Shown here in pieces: positions 1 to 11,624 of a stretch of DNA of 64,000 nucleotides. The notes under the pieces are model-generated. The model was not told the origin of the DNA. It searched no databases and worked only from the letters and a program-made list of their open reading frames with translations. Origin of the DNA: Maea johnstoni (taxonomy: Eukaryota; Annelida; Polychaeta; Spionida; Magelonidae); the NCBI GenBank assembly GCA_963942565.1, contig OZ012685.1, forward strand, positions 40,364,940-40,428,939, read 5' to 3'. Both the position numbers and the translations under genes were made by a program. Every line of letters begins with the position of its first letter. Position 1 is the stretch's first letter.

Positions 1-118
1 AATCGATGTGTGGATGTAGAAAGGGATTTCTCGCTCTTTAGTCATTTATTTATTTTATCCATTCTACCGCATTGGCTGGCGTGTCTACACAGCCAAAATG
101 TATATTTTGTATCCTTAC

Positions 119-298
119 GAATATTTGTGTCCACCGCCGGTTTGGCAATGATTGGTCTCGGCTTAGTTTCTGTGACGTCATTAGCTGCACACGACTTATT
201 TTCCAAGGGTTCGTCTTTCACAGCGACAGAGGTGCTCGGGTCGGTGTCGTATTTAGAAGTGTGCTTTCTTTTAGAGGGTTTCGGTGCGTATACCCAAT
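119..298 (-). CDS. SOX30: SOX30-like exon 4, end of HMG box and basic tail
   Basis: Reading the minus strand from the acceptor TTTTTTGTAG at 299-308, the first codon is completed by the G of the HMG exon (giving D), then WVYAPKPSKRKHTSKYD, and on to VKDEPLENKS and KPRPIIAKPAVDTNI. A donor ATTC|GTAAGG closes it in phase 1. VKDEP resembles a SUMO-site core (psi-K-x-E/D). The exon has no initiating Met, so a simple search for start-to-stop frames would miss it. The gene continues left of the window. Confidence 0.82.
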
Positions 299-3200
299 CT
301 ACAAAAAAGATTTAGAAAAAAATCATTTATTGTGTTTTTCATCAAGGAAAGTTGCTTAACGGTGATAAGTTGAACCATGTGTAAAACTTAAATAGCCCAA
401 AGGAGCGTTTCTAACTGTATAAATTGTTAAACCAACTAAACCTTTTCGGTCATAATAGACTTGTGGAAATATCATTGAAGACTATTCATAGCTTCTGTGT
501 GATTTTTAAAGGTCTGGATACAATTCAATACGTTACGATATACAGCGATCTAGTACTTCAACGATCAATATGTGTTTGTCCCGGAACGCCCAGACTAGTG
601 TGGTCATACGTTTGTGACCAGAGGAGTCTTAGGAAAACTTTTTTAAAGAAAAAGTACAGTCAATATCCAAACCCACAATTCTCCGCCAATCATTTTGTGC
701 ATTTTAGATTGATACCTAAATCATTTTCAAAAGTGCTAGAGGTCCAGACGACACTCTGTAGTGCCGACATTTAATTCCTGCACTTAATGCAGGAGTAGCG
801 CAAGCATAATAAACGACCAATGGCCACCCGATTTATTGAGCATGGACGTATGGATCTCCTCAAAATTAAATGTAGCTTTGATTCACAAGCTACGTAGTTC
901 ATTGGTGTGCTAGCTTTATTTTTTCACATGTCATCCATTCGTGTTTGTACAACCAGGCACTAGCAGACGTCCGGTCGACTGGTGCAGGAATTACACGTCT
1001 GCACTGTAGGCATAAATGGGTTCAAGATACGCTGTGGAAGACTACTCACCAGGGTATTCCATCCTGTGCTGATATTTGATGATCTCCGCCTCCTCGTAGA
1101 AAGGTCTCTTCTGCTCGTCTGACATCTGGTTCCAAACGATTCCCAGCCGAATGCTGATCTCCGAATTGGTGGCGTTGTGCAGCTGACCAGACAGGATAGG
1201 ACGATACATCCGCGCCCAGATCATGAACGCGTTCATGGGGCGCTTGATGTTCCCGCTTTTATTCACTCGATTCGCACCCGCCGTGCGGTACTTCATGTTG
1301 GTACCTGCGCATGCGCGAAACTAATGTTATTAGAGTCACTTGGTGGAGTGATAATGAAATTGAAACAATATATATTCTATTTTCAAATATCCGTATTTGG
1401 TCAATAAACATACAATACAATACAAAGGGAAACCTTGTATTTTGAGGCAACTGAGATACATAGGCGCGGAGGAGTAGTTTAAATTATAGTGATTGCCTTG
1501 AAATAAATGTATTAATCTTTTTTGATGTATTGAAGTTTGATAGAATAATTGTAAATATGGCAAATTATTGTTACTTTGAAAAATAGAAATAAAAATCACA
1601 TACATAGTTTTGCCTGGAAATGTTACAAACTGTTCAGTTCTTGCCTCTGGAATAATTTATTAATAAATTAAGATAACTGTACAATAAGGAAATTCATGGT
1701 ATGAATAAATAGATCTTTGTCTACCATAATGAGTCACATAGACCATAATGTTTGAGTTCGGTACTGTCTCTTGATATGACGTTTCTGTAAGTAAGTATAG
1801 CATGCTGTCATAGTAACAAAGTAAATTATGTTTTAAGCTCGGAACGGATGATTTTGTACACGGTTTTCTTATACGGACTGTCCCAATGGCAACAGAGCCA
1901 CATTTGCTTTGTTTTACAGAATAGTAATAGCCGTATCATAATGTGTCATACCAGCCAGACGACAATTATCTGGGAAATATTGTTGAAAACAATTGTTGAT
2001 ACTTTTGAAATAAATTGGTTAATTTCTTTAATAGTAATAGTAATAGTAATAGCCGTATCATAATGTGTCATACCAGCCAGACGACAATTATCTGGGAAAT
2101 GTTGTTGAAAACAATTGTTGATACTTTTGAAATAAAGTGGTTAATTTCTTTGGGCATAGAAGAGTTATCCTACCAGGAAGTGTAGATTGTTGCTTGTCAG
2201 TAGTTTCTTGCTGCACCGGTAGCTGGCGCTCCTCAGGGAGGCGAAGGAGTGGGAGTCCGCGGGGAGATGAAGAGGTCGACGGAGACTGTGCATTTTGTGT
2301 GGGCGAGCCGCCGACGGAATTAACTTTACCTAAACGAATCACGCCCGGCAGAGACACTGTCTGTTTCCTGGTGGTTTGAACCTGAACAAGACGAAAACAA
2401 TTATAATGGCTCACACAATAATCACTATCTCTTTTTTCGCAAATACCTGCCTTTGTATAGGGAGAGAGGTTTCGGATTTACGGCGCTATTAACAGCCGAG
2501 GTCGTATCGAGTCGAGATACAAACATCGTATGTACTTCCCCCTCTTTACGAATAGAACCGAGCATCTTTCAGTTGCAGATAGGGAACACCTAGGGAAACG
2601 AAACACCCGGGGGCGACGAGTGGCCTGGGAGGGACGGGAGCTTTCCGTAGGTCCTCCTCCTCAGCTCCTCCTCATGATCATGATCATGATCATCATCATC
2701 ATCAAATACAGTTTGAAGGATAACGAAGTACATTAAACAATTTTAAATAGTTTGTACAAAATATACAAAACGGAACGGAAATGAATAGAGAACTTATACT
2801 CGTGACATGCCTTAAGCTTGTAAGAGCGACGAAACTACAGATGAATGAAATAACTAATCATTTTTCATAAACTAGGAGAGAGGCTCTATTACCAGCATAA
2901 GTTGTCCAAACCCTGGTCGTGACGGTCCTGCTAGGCGAAGCCCAGGTGGAAGAGATTCTACTTTCTTCACGCTCGGACAGGTGGCGCCACTGTCGCTCCC
3001 ATGGGAGGGGATGAGTAAAATTGTCTTCTTCTCTTGACGGGACACATCCTTGTGGCTACTTGCATCAGGAGTGGCGAGATTACTTTCCAATCTCTCTGTT
3101 TTAGCAGGTACGGATAGACTGGATTTGGTCACTTCCGGTGATTTGCCACAAGTCTGCGACGTTTCCTGTCCCGCTTGAGATATTGCCGTTGGTGGAGATT

Positions 3201-3492
3201 TGCACGAGTGTGACAATTGGTCGGGTTGAGAGTTTGTGTCGTCTGCTTCTTCAAATTTTAAAATTCTGGTGATCTGTGGGTGTGTCGCCTGCGTAAATTT
3301 TAGTTCAGGGTTTGCCTGAGTTTGGGAATTTGAGGGTTTGGGATTAGCATTAGCAATACCTTTTTCTCCTATTTGTTTTCGAAGATCATTTTGCTGACCC
3401 TCTTCTAAAACCTGCTTGTTTTCCGTACTATTATCAACGACACAGTGGATTTGAGAGGTTTCCGCGTCTGAACTACAATCTGTCCTATCCAT
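119..3492 (-). CDS. SOX30: SOX30-like HMG-box transcription factor gene (partial, four exons)
   Basis: Coding exons are 2893-3492, 2174-2381, 1050-1304 and 119-298, joined in phases 0, 1 and 1 with GT/AG at every visible junction. They give about 414 residues before the gene leaves the window on the left. The HMG box contains KRPMNAFMIWAR, then EISIRLG, WNQMSDEQKRPFYEEA and EYP, followed in the next exon by WVYAPKPSKRK. Vertebrate SOX30 has a very similar box and the same WVYxPxPxKRK continuation, which other SOX groups lack. The family consists of nuclear DNA-binding regulators of AACAAT-type sites; vertebrate SOX30 acts in male germ cells. The N-terminal 200 residues are low-complexity, rich in Ser, Gln, Thr and Lys. 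The subfamily call is by motif recall, not by a tree. Confidence 0.85.
299..1049. other. Intron between SOX30-like exons 4 and 3
   Basis: Apart from the 246-bp MITE at 761-1006 this intron holds no open frame with recognisable content. Both boundary splice sites are canonical and join phase 1 to phase 1. Confidence 0.7.
761..1006 (-). mobile_element. TA-targeting MITE, ACATTTAATTCCTGCA family
   Basis: The ends are inverted repeats (GTGCCGACATTTAATTCCTG on the left and its diverged complement ending GCACTG on the right), flanked by TA on both sides. The interior reads as the reverse complement of the related element at 17881-18127, including GACGTCCGGTCGA. It has no coding capacity; termini and TA target suggest a Tc1/mariner-type parent. 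The left end has lost the first two bases of the usual CAGT terminus. Confidence 0.8.
1050..1304 (-). CDS. SOX30: SOX30-like exon 3, HMG box
   Basis: This 255-bp exon encodes nearly the whole HMG box, from the acceptor CGCATGCGCAG to the donor CCTG|GTGAGT. The diagnostic SOX core RPMNAFM is present, followed by IWARMYRPIL (SOX30 has WARIHRPAL), N-S-EIS-x-x-LG, WNQMS and FYEEAE. The three-helix fold of this domain bends DNA in the minor groove. No stop or frameshift is seen. Confidence 0.92.
1305..2173. repeat. SOX30-like intron 2 with a ~115-bp tandem duplication
   Basis: Two near-identical direct copies lie at about 1922-2033 and 2050-2153, sharing GCCGTATCATAATGTGTCAT and GACGACAATTATCTGGGAAA, joined by TAGTAA microsatellite units. 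The second copy abuts the donor of exon 2. Farther in, 1806-1900 matches a dispersed repeat seen again at 5911-5995 (shared TTTTCTTATACGGACTGTC). No gene is seen. Confidence 0.75.
2174..2381 (-). CDS. SOX30: SOX30-like exon 2
   Basis: The exon lies between acceptor TTGTTCAG and donor CTG|GTAGGA. It begins in phase 0 with VQTTRKQTVSLPGVI and ends in phase 1 after STLP. It has a Ser/Pro-rich stretch (SPSTSSSPRG) and no recognisable domain. Both its phases match the neighbouring exons, which is the main support for it being coding. Confidence 0.75.
2382..2892. other. SOX30-like intron 1
   Basis: The intron is 511 bp, phase 0, with donor CTG|GTAATAG and acceptor TTGTTCAG. It holds a short (ATGATC)n/(ATC)n microsatellite at about 2673-2705. 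Short open frames here look like chance. Confidence 0.7.
2893..3492 (-). CDS. SOX30: SOX30-like exon 1 (N-terminal region)
   Basis: This exon encodes 200 residues starting MDRTDCSSDAETSQ and ending GFGQLML, before a donor reading CTG|GTAATAG. It holds no known domain and is rich in Ser, Gln, Lys and Thr, as expected for the disordered N-terminus of a SOX30 protein. The frame stays open 5' of the ATG, and an acceptor-like TTCTACAG ends at 3511. This segment may therefore be an internal exon, with the true start farther upstream; ATG 3492 is the first Met in the visible exon. Confidence 0.75.
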
Positions 3493-4590
3493 TTCAGCGT
3501 AATCCGTACTCTGTAGAAGATAATGTGGACGAGTTATAATTTCAGTTTCCGCTCAGAAGGCAGGCGACTTTTGTTTTTGCAGACGTTCTTGCCATGGTAA
3601 CAATAACAAAGGCGTGTTAGCACGTGCGCCGATATCCATGGTGATGCTTAGCTTTCTGTGACGTAGCAGTGCATTGTTACCTTTATGCGATATGCAACAA
3701 CACAATGCATTATGACGTGACGATGGAAACAAACCCTTGACCCCAAGGCATCACAGATAACAATTAGCAAGTGCAATTTTGCTACAATACGTCCGACGTT
3801 ATTATCTCAACAAAGGATGCGAGATGAGTATTAGGGTATTGTTTCGAGGCGGATAATGGAAGAGCTATGTAATTCTGACTGCTGTAAATCAGTCCGGTGA
3901 GGGGTAAATCTGAAAAGAAACTGACCATTTTTTTAATTTGTTCTATGACATGACCGTGATTCTTAGACTACTCGGCTATTGGGGCATGCTCTGTTCTGTT
4001 CTGTTCTGTTCTGTTCTAGTAATTCCCTCCTTTCGTATCAGGAGCGCCTCCTATAGGAGTAATACAGTTCCAGTCTCTGGTCTAAAAGAATATTAAAACA
4101 TATAAACACAATCTCAAAATTAATTTAGCATTAGAGATTCAGTGTTAGTAATGCATGCAGCTATCTCTAACAATTTCTCAAAATTTCTCTACAACTGCCC
4201 TCAACATGCAAACATCTCCTTCTGTGCATTGCAACTTGTATCGAAGAGCATGAACTTTTGACAACCCTGCATGTCATGAAATATAAATTGCGTCTACTGC
4301 ATAACTGGTGTTTTTTGAAGGCATTTGATTTTTGCTATTTTCGCGCTTCTCATGATAGCGCCAACATAACATCCTACCAATAAATATCTTTATTATACCT
4401 CACTTGAAGATCGTAAGCCGTGATTGGCTGACTTAACAGTGAACAATCATCCTGTTGCCTGATGCCATCAGTGAGGGCTTCATGTTGCCCGTTGCCACTG
4501 GCGACACCTAGCGGGGAACGTGTGAATCACCAGTCATCTGTGACTTTGCTTTGTTTGAATTACAAATGGGGTTTGTTCAGTATAATAAAA
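3493..4590. other. Intergenic region 5' of the SOX30-like gene
   Basis: It contains the X-box-like and SOX-like motifs described separately, TGACGT half CREs at 3659 and 3714, and a (TTCTG)n run at about 3990-4017. I see no coding sequence. AT-rich filler follows to 4590. Confidence 0.5.
3588..3601 (-). promoter_or_regulatory. RFX X-box-like motif upstream of SOX30-like ATG
   Basis: The sequence CTTGCCATGGTAAC differs by one base from the palindromic X-box GTTGCCATGGTAAC bound by RFX factors. It lies about 100 bp 5' of the first ATG of the SOX30-like gene. An overlapping AACAATAACAAAG (3599-3611) contains SOX-type AACAAT/AACAAAG sites. RFX factors drive ciliary and male germ-cell genes, so the place is sensible, but binding is inference. 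Confidence 0.45.
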
Positions 4591-4597
4591 CAAATAT

Positions 4598-4726
4598 GCC
4601 ATGCCAGTGGGGGTAACATGATGGAATGTTTCCCCGAGGGAGGATGGTTTTCCCTCGGGCTCCGCCCTCGGGAAAACCATCCTCCCTCGGGGAAACATTC
4701 CATCATGTTACCCCCACTGGCATGGC
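4598..4726. repeat. Near-perfect long hairpin (foldback element)
   Basis: A left arm starting GCCATGCCAGTGGGGG is repeated as its reverse complement ending at 4726, with arms of about 57 bases without a mismatch around a GC-rich centre. With one mismatch the pairing runs on to the flanking ACAAATA. A diverged relative lies at about 9800-9960. It has no open frame of its own, because any frame through it is a palindrome artefact. Confidence 0.9.
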
Positions 4727-4800
4727 CTATTTGTATAATATAGTATATAGTAATAAATGTGTAGTTTGAGTGCTTGAATGCGAGAATTTAAAGTAGCACA

Positions 4801-4829
4801 AATACCCTCCAGCAGGGCTGGAGGGTATT
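4801..4829. repeat. Small perfect hairpin
   Basis: AATACCCTCCAGC and its exact complement flank a three-base loop. It lies 75 bp right of the long hairpin and may be an end of another small element. No function can be assigned. Confidence 0.7.
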
Positions 4830-5079
4830 ACTAGATACATATACACTGCCATTTGGCATTACATGAGAATTTCAGTGAGGTTGGCCTTAAGTTATGGACA
4901 CAAACATCACATGTTCTACAGTTCTGTAAATTTCCTTTTCCATTTCAAGGTTCCCTACATGTTTTTATATTTGTTGCAGGGCGGACAATTTGATATTTTC
5001 CAGCCGATTTGCCTCTTTTCTCCCAGTGGCGTAGTTAGACAGTTTCCTCGCCATGCACATCATGTGATGGCAATTTAGC

Positions 5080-6910
5080 TTTCTTTCTGTGATGTAGCTA
5101 GACAATTGCATTTTCATAAAAATCATCTGTGATGTAAATTCGCCTCTCTACTGTCTATGACGTAGGTAGGCAATGCCGTTGTCATGATGGCAATCTGTGA
5201 CGTTGGTTTGTGCAAAAGCTTTCTTTGATTCGGCTAGACAAAATGTCATCGTCCAGGGAGATCATCTATATGCCTGCTTAAATATCTTTACCAAGTAGCC
5301 GGGCATAGACCTGCATTCCTGTCAACCACTCTACCAGTCACTGGCAGGTGACTGGTTGACTGGTACATGGATTAGATTTATTTGCTGTTAATAACAATGC
5401 AATCGTCATGAAGATCATCTGTGACGTCAACATGCTTCTTGTTTATCTGTGTGACGTTTATCTGTCATGAAGATGTTCTGTGACGTATTGTTGCCTGTTG
5501 CCTATCTGTGACGCACCTATATAGGGCAATCGTCATGAAGATCATCTGTGACGTCAACTTGCTTCTTGTTTATCTGTGACGTAGTTAGAGAATGTCATCG
5601 TCATGAAGATGTTCTGTGACGTATCATTGCCTGTTGCCTATCTGTGACGCACCTATAGAGTGCAATCGTCACGAAGATCATCTGTGACGTCAACTTGCCT
5701 CTTGTTTATCTGTGACGTAGTTAGACAATGTCATCGTCATGAAGAGGTTCTGTGACGTATTATTGCCTGTTGCCTATCTGTGACGCACCTATATAGTGCA
5801 ATCGTCATGAAGATCATCTGTGACGTAAACTTGCCTCTTGTTTATCTGTGACGCAGTTAGACAATGTCATCGTCATGATATGAAGAGGTTCTGTGACGTA
5901 TTATAACATGTTGCCATAGTAACAAGGCATTATTATTTTTGAACAGATGACTTGCGTATACGGTTTTCTTATACGGACTGTCATCATGGCAACAGAATCA
6001 CCACCTCAGGGTTTAAATATTGAATTAAAGAATGAATTTGACTATTTATGAATTTAATTTTCAATTTGTATGTTTTAAAAAAGTGGTAGGTATTGTTTTC
6101 TAGTGGTTATACAAGAAAATATTGCTCCCCAATGAACTTTATAGACATCAAGCAGGCTGTCTGCTTCTCATTCCAAACAAAATGGCCGCCAGACTGTCTG
6201 CAGTTGCTTAAAACTGAAATTGTGTTTTAAAATGGTGAACAACTAAAAGTCTATGTTATAATAGTGATAGAGCCTGTACCAGACTGACTCTGTTGGGAAA
6301 TACAGAGCTTCGGGGGTTGAATGGGCCATCTAAACGCCGAAGCCGCAGGTTCTGTGACGTATTATTAAAGCCTTATATTAACTGTTCCCCAGGGCGTTAT
6401 GAAGATTTTTCAAAGGCCTACAGCCTTGTGGGCTTGACCAAAGGTCGGAGGCCCGAGGGCCAGCCCTGGGGAATAGTCTATAGGGCATTTATTATTGCTC
6501 CTAAAAGAAAACAGACCTCTCAGTTTTGAATGATCATTTATTTCAATGGAACAGCATTATAACTAGGCAATAACTTAGCTCTGGAAAATAACAAAATTTA
6601 ACATTGCCCGCAGCCCTAGAGCCGAGGGCAATGTAAACATGACTGAGCGACCCTGGGGCAATGTAAACTGAGTAGGAAGCATCATGAACATATAAAGTGG
6701 TGACATGGTATAAATAAAGAATTCTGATTGGAGGAGATAGTTGAAGCAAAAATAACGCCTGTTGCCTACATGTGACGTACCTATATAGTGCAGATGTGAT
6801 GACGATCATCTGTGACGTCAAATCGGGTCTCATTTATCTGTGACGTGGCTAGACAATGCCATCATCGTGAAAATCATATGTGACGTTGCCTCTTATCTGT
6901 GTGTGACGTG
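5080..6910. repeat. TGACGT-rich satellite (~136-bp unit)
   Basis: The best-kept units start at about 5398, 5525, 5661 and 5798 (spacing 127-137) with GCAATCGTCATGAAGATCAT then CTGTGACGTCAAC. Each unit carries three to four TGACG motifs. Perfect palindromic TGACGTCA (CRE, bound by CREB/ATF/CREM) occurs at 5422, 5549, 5685 and 6813, with many TGACGTA and TGACGCA variants. Diverged units extend to 5080 and 6910. A perfect X-box-like GTTGCCATAGTAAC sits at 5910-5923. No gene lies inside. Confidence 0.85.
6380..6478. repeat. Inverted-repeat element ending TTCCCCAGGGC
   Basis: TGTTCCCCAGGGC at the left and its complement GCCCTGGGGAATA at the right bound about 100 bp containing shorter inverted stretches (GGCCTACAGCC, GGCTTGACC). 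The shape is that of a small foldback MITE inserted in the satellite region. Confidence 0.6.
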
Positions 6911-7129
6911 GTCAAACAAAGCAATTGTCATGGAGACCATGTGTAATGTGGAATTGCTTTTTGTTGTTGTTTGACTATGGATTATATGAGGCCAGTTGTT
7001 GACAGTTATTTCCCAAACGAAAAATGTACAGTTTAATACTGAGCGAGTTCTCGAGCATGATATTTTGAGGAAAAGAGAAAGCAGACGCACAATTCTGCTC
7101 TGTAACAAAATCCTCTTCATTATTGCGTG

Positions 7130-7510
7130 GTATTTTCGTCTGTCTGACCCAAGCTTAGCTTAACGATTTTTCTTCATTTTTGTTACAAAAAGTTCGTGTT
7201 TGCCATCCTAACTTCTGTACCTATGTACCTAACTTCAGTCTCAACGTAAAATGTTGATTTTGCTCATCCGGGTCCATTGTAAAGAAAGTAGGGATATAGG
7301 TACAGAACAAGGTGATATATTTAAACAGATTATAGTCTGTCTGGACCAAGCTTGGCTGACCTATTTTCCTCTTCTTGTCGCAAAAATTTCTTGTTTGCAA
7401 TCCAAACTTAGCAAACCTCTTCAGAGCACTAACTTATATGTGTATATAGCTACACTCTGCCTCAAATTCGTAAATTTTGATTTTGCCCGTTAGGTGACCA
7501 TTGTAAAATT
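7130..7510. repeat. Diverged tandem duplication (~200-bp unit)
   Basis: GTCTGTCTGACCCAAGCTTA at about 7137 and GTCTGTCTGGACCAAGCTTG at about 7336 begin two similar segments that both run to a TTTTGATTTTGC-like stretch and CCATTGTAAA. No reading frame is conserved between them. The following 7510-8312 is AT-rich; it holds only a second short duplication (8143-8212 and 8224-8292, shared ATAATTATCAACAAA). Confidence 0.6.
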
Positions 7511-8312
7511 TCTCTCGAGATCGGTCACATCTTACATGGTCGGACCATTTCCTGCGTCGTTGCGTTGAGCTATTCGCTAACTTTAATTAAGTAGGTCAAT
7601 AACAGACATTAATAGATCATTTAAAGAGTGATTTGAGAAAAGAAAAGAAGTAGAAAATTAAGTATTGCCGAGTGATATTTCATCAATATATTTCCGACTT
7701 CAAATACGGAAATCGAATTACTGAAAAAACAGTATATTTCCACTGTATAAGTATGTGGTATAACTTACTTAAATTGTTTTCATTTCCAGCCAAACCTATT
7801 TCCGATAAAAGTATCCAGTTTTTTTGAATAACAAAACGTAGCAAATCATTTCCGATTTTTTAATCTTTTTAAAGTAATTCGATATTTGGAAAATATTTTA
7901 TTTGTTTCTTTAAGCCTTTCATTATCACTTGCCCTTAATCAATTGTACTTATATCCAACAATGCCAAGCTTCATTGTTACGCTGCATTGTTGCACGTTGC
8001 TTTGTTATAGTCTTCAACAAATCACATTTTTCATCGGCAGTGCACGGTTAACACCAGTCCTTGTGAAATCGTGATATATATGCTTAAACACAAATTTACT
8101 CGCTTGAAGGAAATAAATGTGTGAAACAAAACGAGAAATAATCCTGCCGTTCAAGCACGATATTAGGAAACAAATTTATAATTATCAACAAACGACAAAA
8201 ATCACGTTTCGTTATTGCCGAAAAAGAAATCTGCCGGTTCAAGAAAGATAATAGAAAACAGATTCATAATTATCAACAAACCACAAAAAAAACTAAATAA
8301 AGAAAAGAAAAT

Positions 8313-9194
8313 TCAATCATAAAGTCCCGTGTACGGAGCAAGTCCGTTCATATAAGCCCATTTTCCTGTGGTCATTCTGTTGATTCGCGGTCTATCTTGG
8401 GGTCTATACCCTGAGCAGTGATTGTGATACAGTCTCACGGTACGACAAGGGTTTAGCACTTTGAACTTCAACTTGTTACCTAGTATCCAAATTAGAACAT
8501 TTTCAGCTCCATATTCGTGAAGTTTTATATCCATAAGTTGAAGATTTGCAAGGGATATATTAAAAGTTGGCACAAAAAAGTAGGCATCGTGGCTACCCTC
8601 GTATTTTTCAAAACAAATATTTGGCATTTTACATCGCCTTTCTTGTCTGCCGTTCCGGGTAAGGGAGTATAGGATCCTTTTCTCAGCAAGAATCGTTTTG
8701 TTGATTTTATCAAAGCCTTTGCCAAGGTAGGTGTCCGCGTTGGCGATCAGTACCATTTTGTTGCTGTGGGTTTCTGTCGCGTATTTGAACAGCGTTTGGA
8801 ACGTAGGTATGCCATCGGTCTTGTAGATACGAAGTTTGGCCGTGTTTCGCAAATGCCTCTTCAAGTAATCAAAGAGGGAGTATGAATTACTAACAATAAA
8901 AAGCTCCGATACTATGTGGTTGTTTAGGTTTCTCTGTAGTGCTTCTAGTATTTCCTGTGTGCGTTCGTTCTTCATCTCTACCTCTAAATCCTTACTCTTG
9001 TTTCCCAGGTAATACGCAGAGATCACAACTATCCTATCCTCCCCGGAGATATCATTGCCTGAGTAATGTTTCCGGTTTCCAGTTTGGCCTGCGCTGAAGA
9101 ATAGACCCGCCGTGAGTTTAAAGTGCATGTGTGCCAATCCGCCAAGAAATATGCAAGCTGTAAGTATATGTACAAAAGGTCGTTTAGACTCCAT
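8313..9194 (-). CDS. Type II membrane glycosyltransferase-like protein, intronless
   Basis: A single 293-residue frame begins MESKRPFVHIL and ends YTGLYD, with no stop or frameshift. After a short cytoplasmic start, residues about 8-30 (HILTACIFLGGLAHMHF) form a likely signal anchor, as in Golgi enzymes. The lumenal part has an Asp motif ANADTYLGKGFD (about residue 150), then YSLTRNGRQERRC, SHDAYFF and, near the end, NPCRTVRLYHNHCSGYR. This order (NAD-x-Y/F, Y-x-L-(S/T)R, (S/D)x-D-A/S-(F/Y)F, then PC-x-x-R-x-Y-H) recalls a broad group of uncharacterised eukaryotic glycosyltransferase-like proteins; donor and acceptor are unknown. An intronless gene amid long-intron genes could be an old retrocopy, but the frame is clean and looks functional. 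Confidence 0.7.
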   Translation of the reverse strand: MESKRPFVHILTACIFLGGLAHMHFKLTAGLFFSAGQTGNRKHYSGNDISGEDRIVVISAYYLGNKSKDLEVEMKNERTQEILEALQRNLNNHIVSELFIVSNSYSLFDYLKRHLRNTAKLRIYKTDGIPTFQTLFKYATETHSNKMVLIANADTYLGKGFDKINKTILAEKRILYSLTRNGRQERRCKMPNICFEKYEGSHDAYFFVPTFNISLANLQLMDIKLHEYGAENVLIWILGNKLKFKVLNPCRTVRLYHNHCSGYRPQDRPRINRMTTGKWAYMNGLAPYTGLYD

Positions 9195-10160
<966 letters not shown>

Positions 10161-11382
10161 TACTCATGCATTAACCCTTTAATTTGTCTAGATGTTTTCC
10201 CTGACATGTGCCATCTGTTCTATGGTACTTTTATAATAACTAGGCAATAAAGCATGGGTTCAACTTACGCATTATTGGAAGGAGATATCTTGATATTGAT
10301 TTCGACATTTCTCTGTCAGATATTTTCACAAGTATGCTTTCTCCTGGAATATATCGTTTACAGAGTTGGGCTTTTTGGCCTGCCATAGACATCAGTGGTT
10401 TAAATAATAACGCAAATGCACATATCGTATCGGTAAAATGTTTATTTAGGGAATTGTACACTTTGATAACTATAAACTGATATACATTTGCTTATCTCAC
10501 GGATAAGATGTCCTTAGTAGTATGTTACACACACATGTTAGTGCTTTTCATTACATAAACGTATTAAGTATTCTATCACGAAGAAGATTAGCGATGCTTT
10601 CTGTGTCACTGGACCAAGCGAAATACAGCATGAAGCTGCTACTTATGTTCATTTTGTATAGAGAATACAGAAGCATGTTTTATAATTACTCCTTGCAAAT
10701 GTCCCTCTGTAAAATCAGGCGTGCAAATTCGCCTCTTCCGAGTTCCATAGTAACGTATATTACAATTTAATCGCTTGGTCAGGTATAGGCATTTACACTG
10801 CCTGATGGGTCACTACCATGGTTGACCATGTTAGATAAACAATGTGACTTGCCTGAGTGATTTTACTAAACGAAAAGAAAAATATGCATGCTTTACATTT
10901 CTAAAATGACCCTTGGACATTCATTTTGGCCAAGGAAACACTCTCATTTCCAATTTTCCTAGATGCTACCTTTATGAGTGTGGTATGTAGATATATTCGT
11001 ATCTCCCCCTCATTGTATGGGATACCGAGTACACAGAAAATATATACAATACTCTGTTAGTTGAGATTCAGAAACGGTTCTTATTCAGCATCAAACTGTT
11101 CTTGAAAGGTTTTATTTTATCCCAATTCATGTTTCAATGAATTTCCCTCATGTATGTTTCACAGGAATAACATTGACCAGTTAATAGGTTATAAGACGTT
11201 CGTATTTATGCTATATGATATTTATAGTAAGTACTATCATCTATTATCAATTATATTATTTAATCTCCTAACAATAAACTAGTACATAGTATACTAAAAT
11301 AGTCACTTCAATGGCATTTGTGATACACTTTTCTGTATCTTCCTCTATAAACATTCAGGTTAAGGTTAAGAAAATCATTTAC

Positions 11383-11388
11383 TTTATT
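11383..11388 (-). terminator. Candidate polyadenylation signal, copy A
   Basis: AATAAA on the minus strand lies about 240 bp past the stop codon. Copy B keeps it at 54724-54729. Conservation between copies is weak support, since flanking noncoding DNA is also similar. Confidence 0.35.
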
Positions 11389-11624
11389 AGCTTTTAAAAG
11401 TTCTGCAATAGACTAATCAAAGGCTAAACATTTGAAACAAATATCTATTAAAATCGATTTTACAAATCGTTTGGAATTAAAGTACCTATATTGTCACTAC
11501 TGTGCCATTGATATGCTTTGTATGTTCAACAATTTTATCTTCCGGATATGCAAATGCAATACTGTTTAAAGGGTTTCACATCGGCTCATGTACTGAGGTC
11601 AAGCTTATCAAATATGCCAACCTA

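Noticed and set aside
2137-2379. Plus-strand 80-residue frame opposite the second SOX30-like exon
   Set aside because: It is a shadow of the minus-strand exon, which has matching phases and splice sites.
10240-10461. 73-residue frame partly kept in copy B (52291-52494)
   Set aside because: The frame shifts and ends differ between copies, unlike the true exons; it lies in the 3' flank of the receptor gene.
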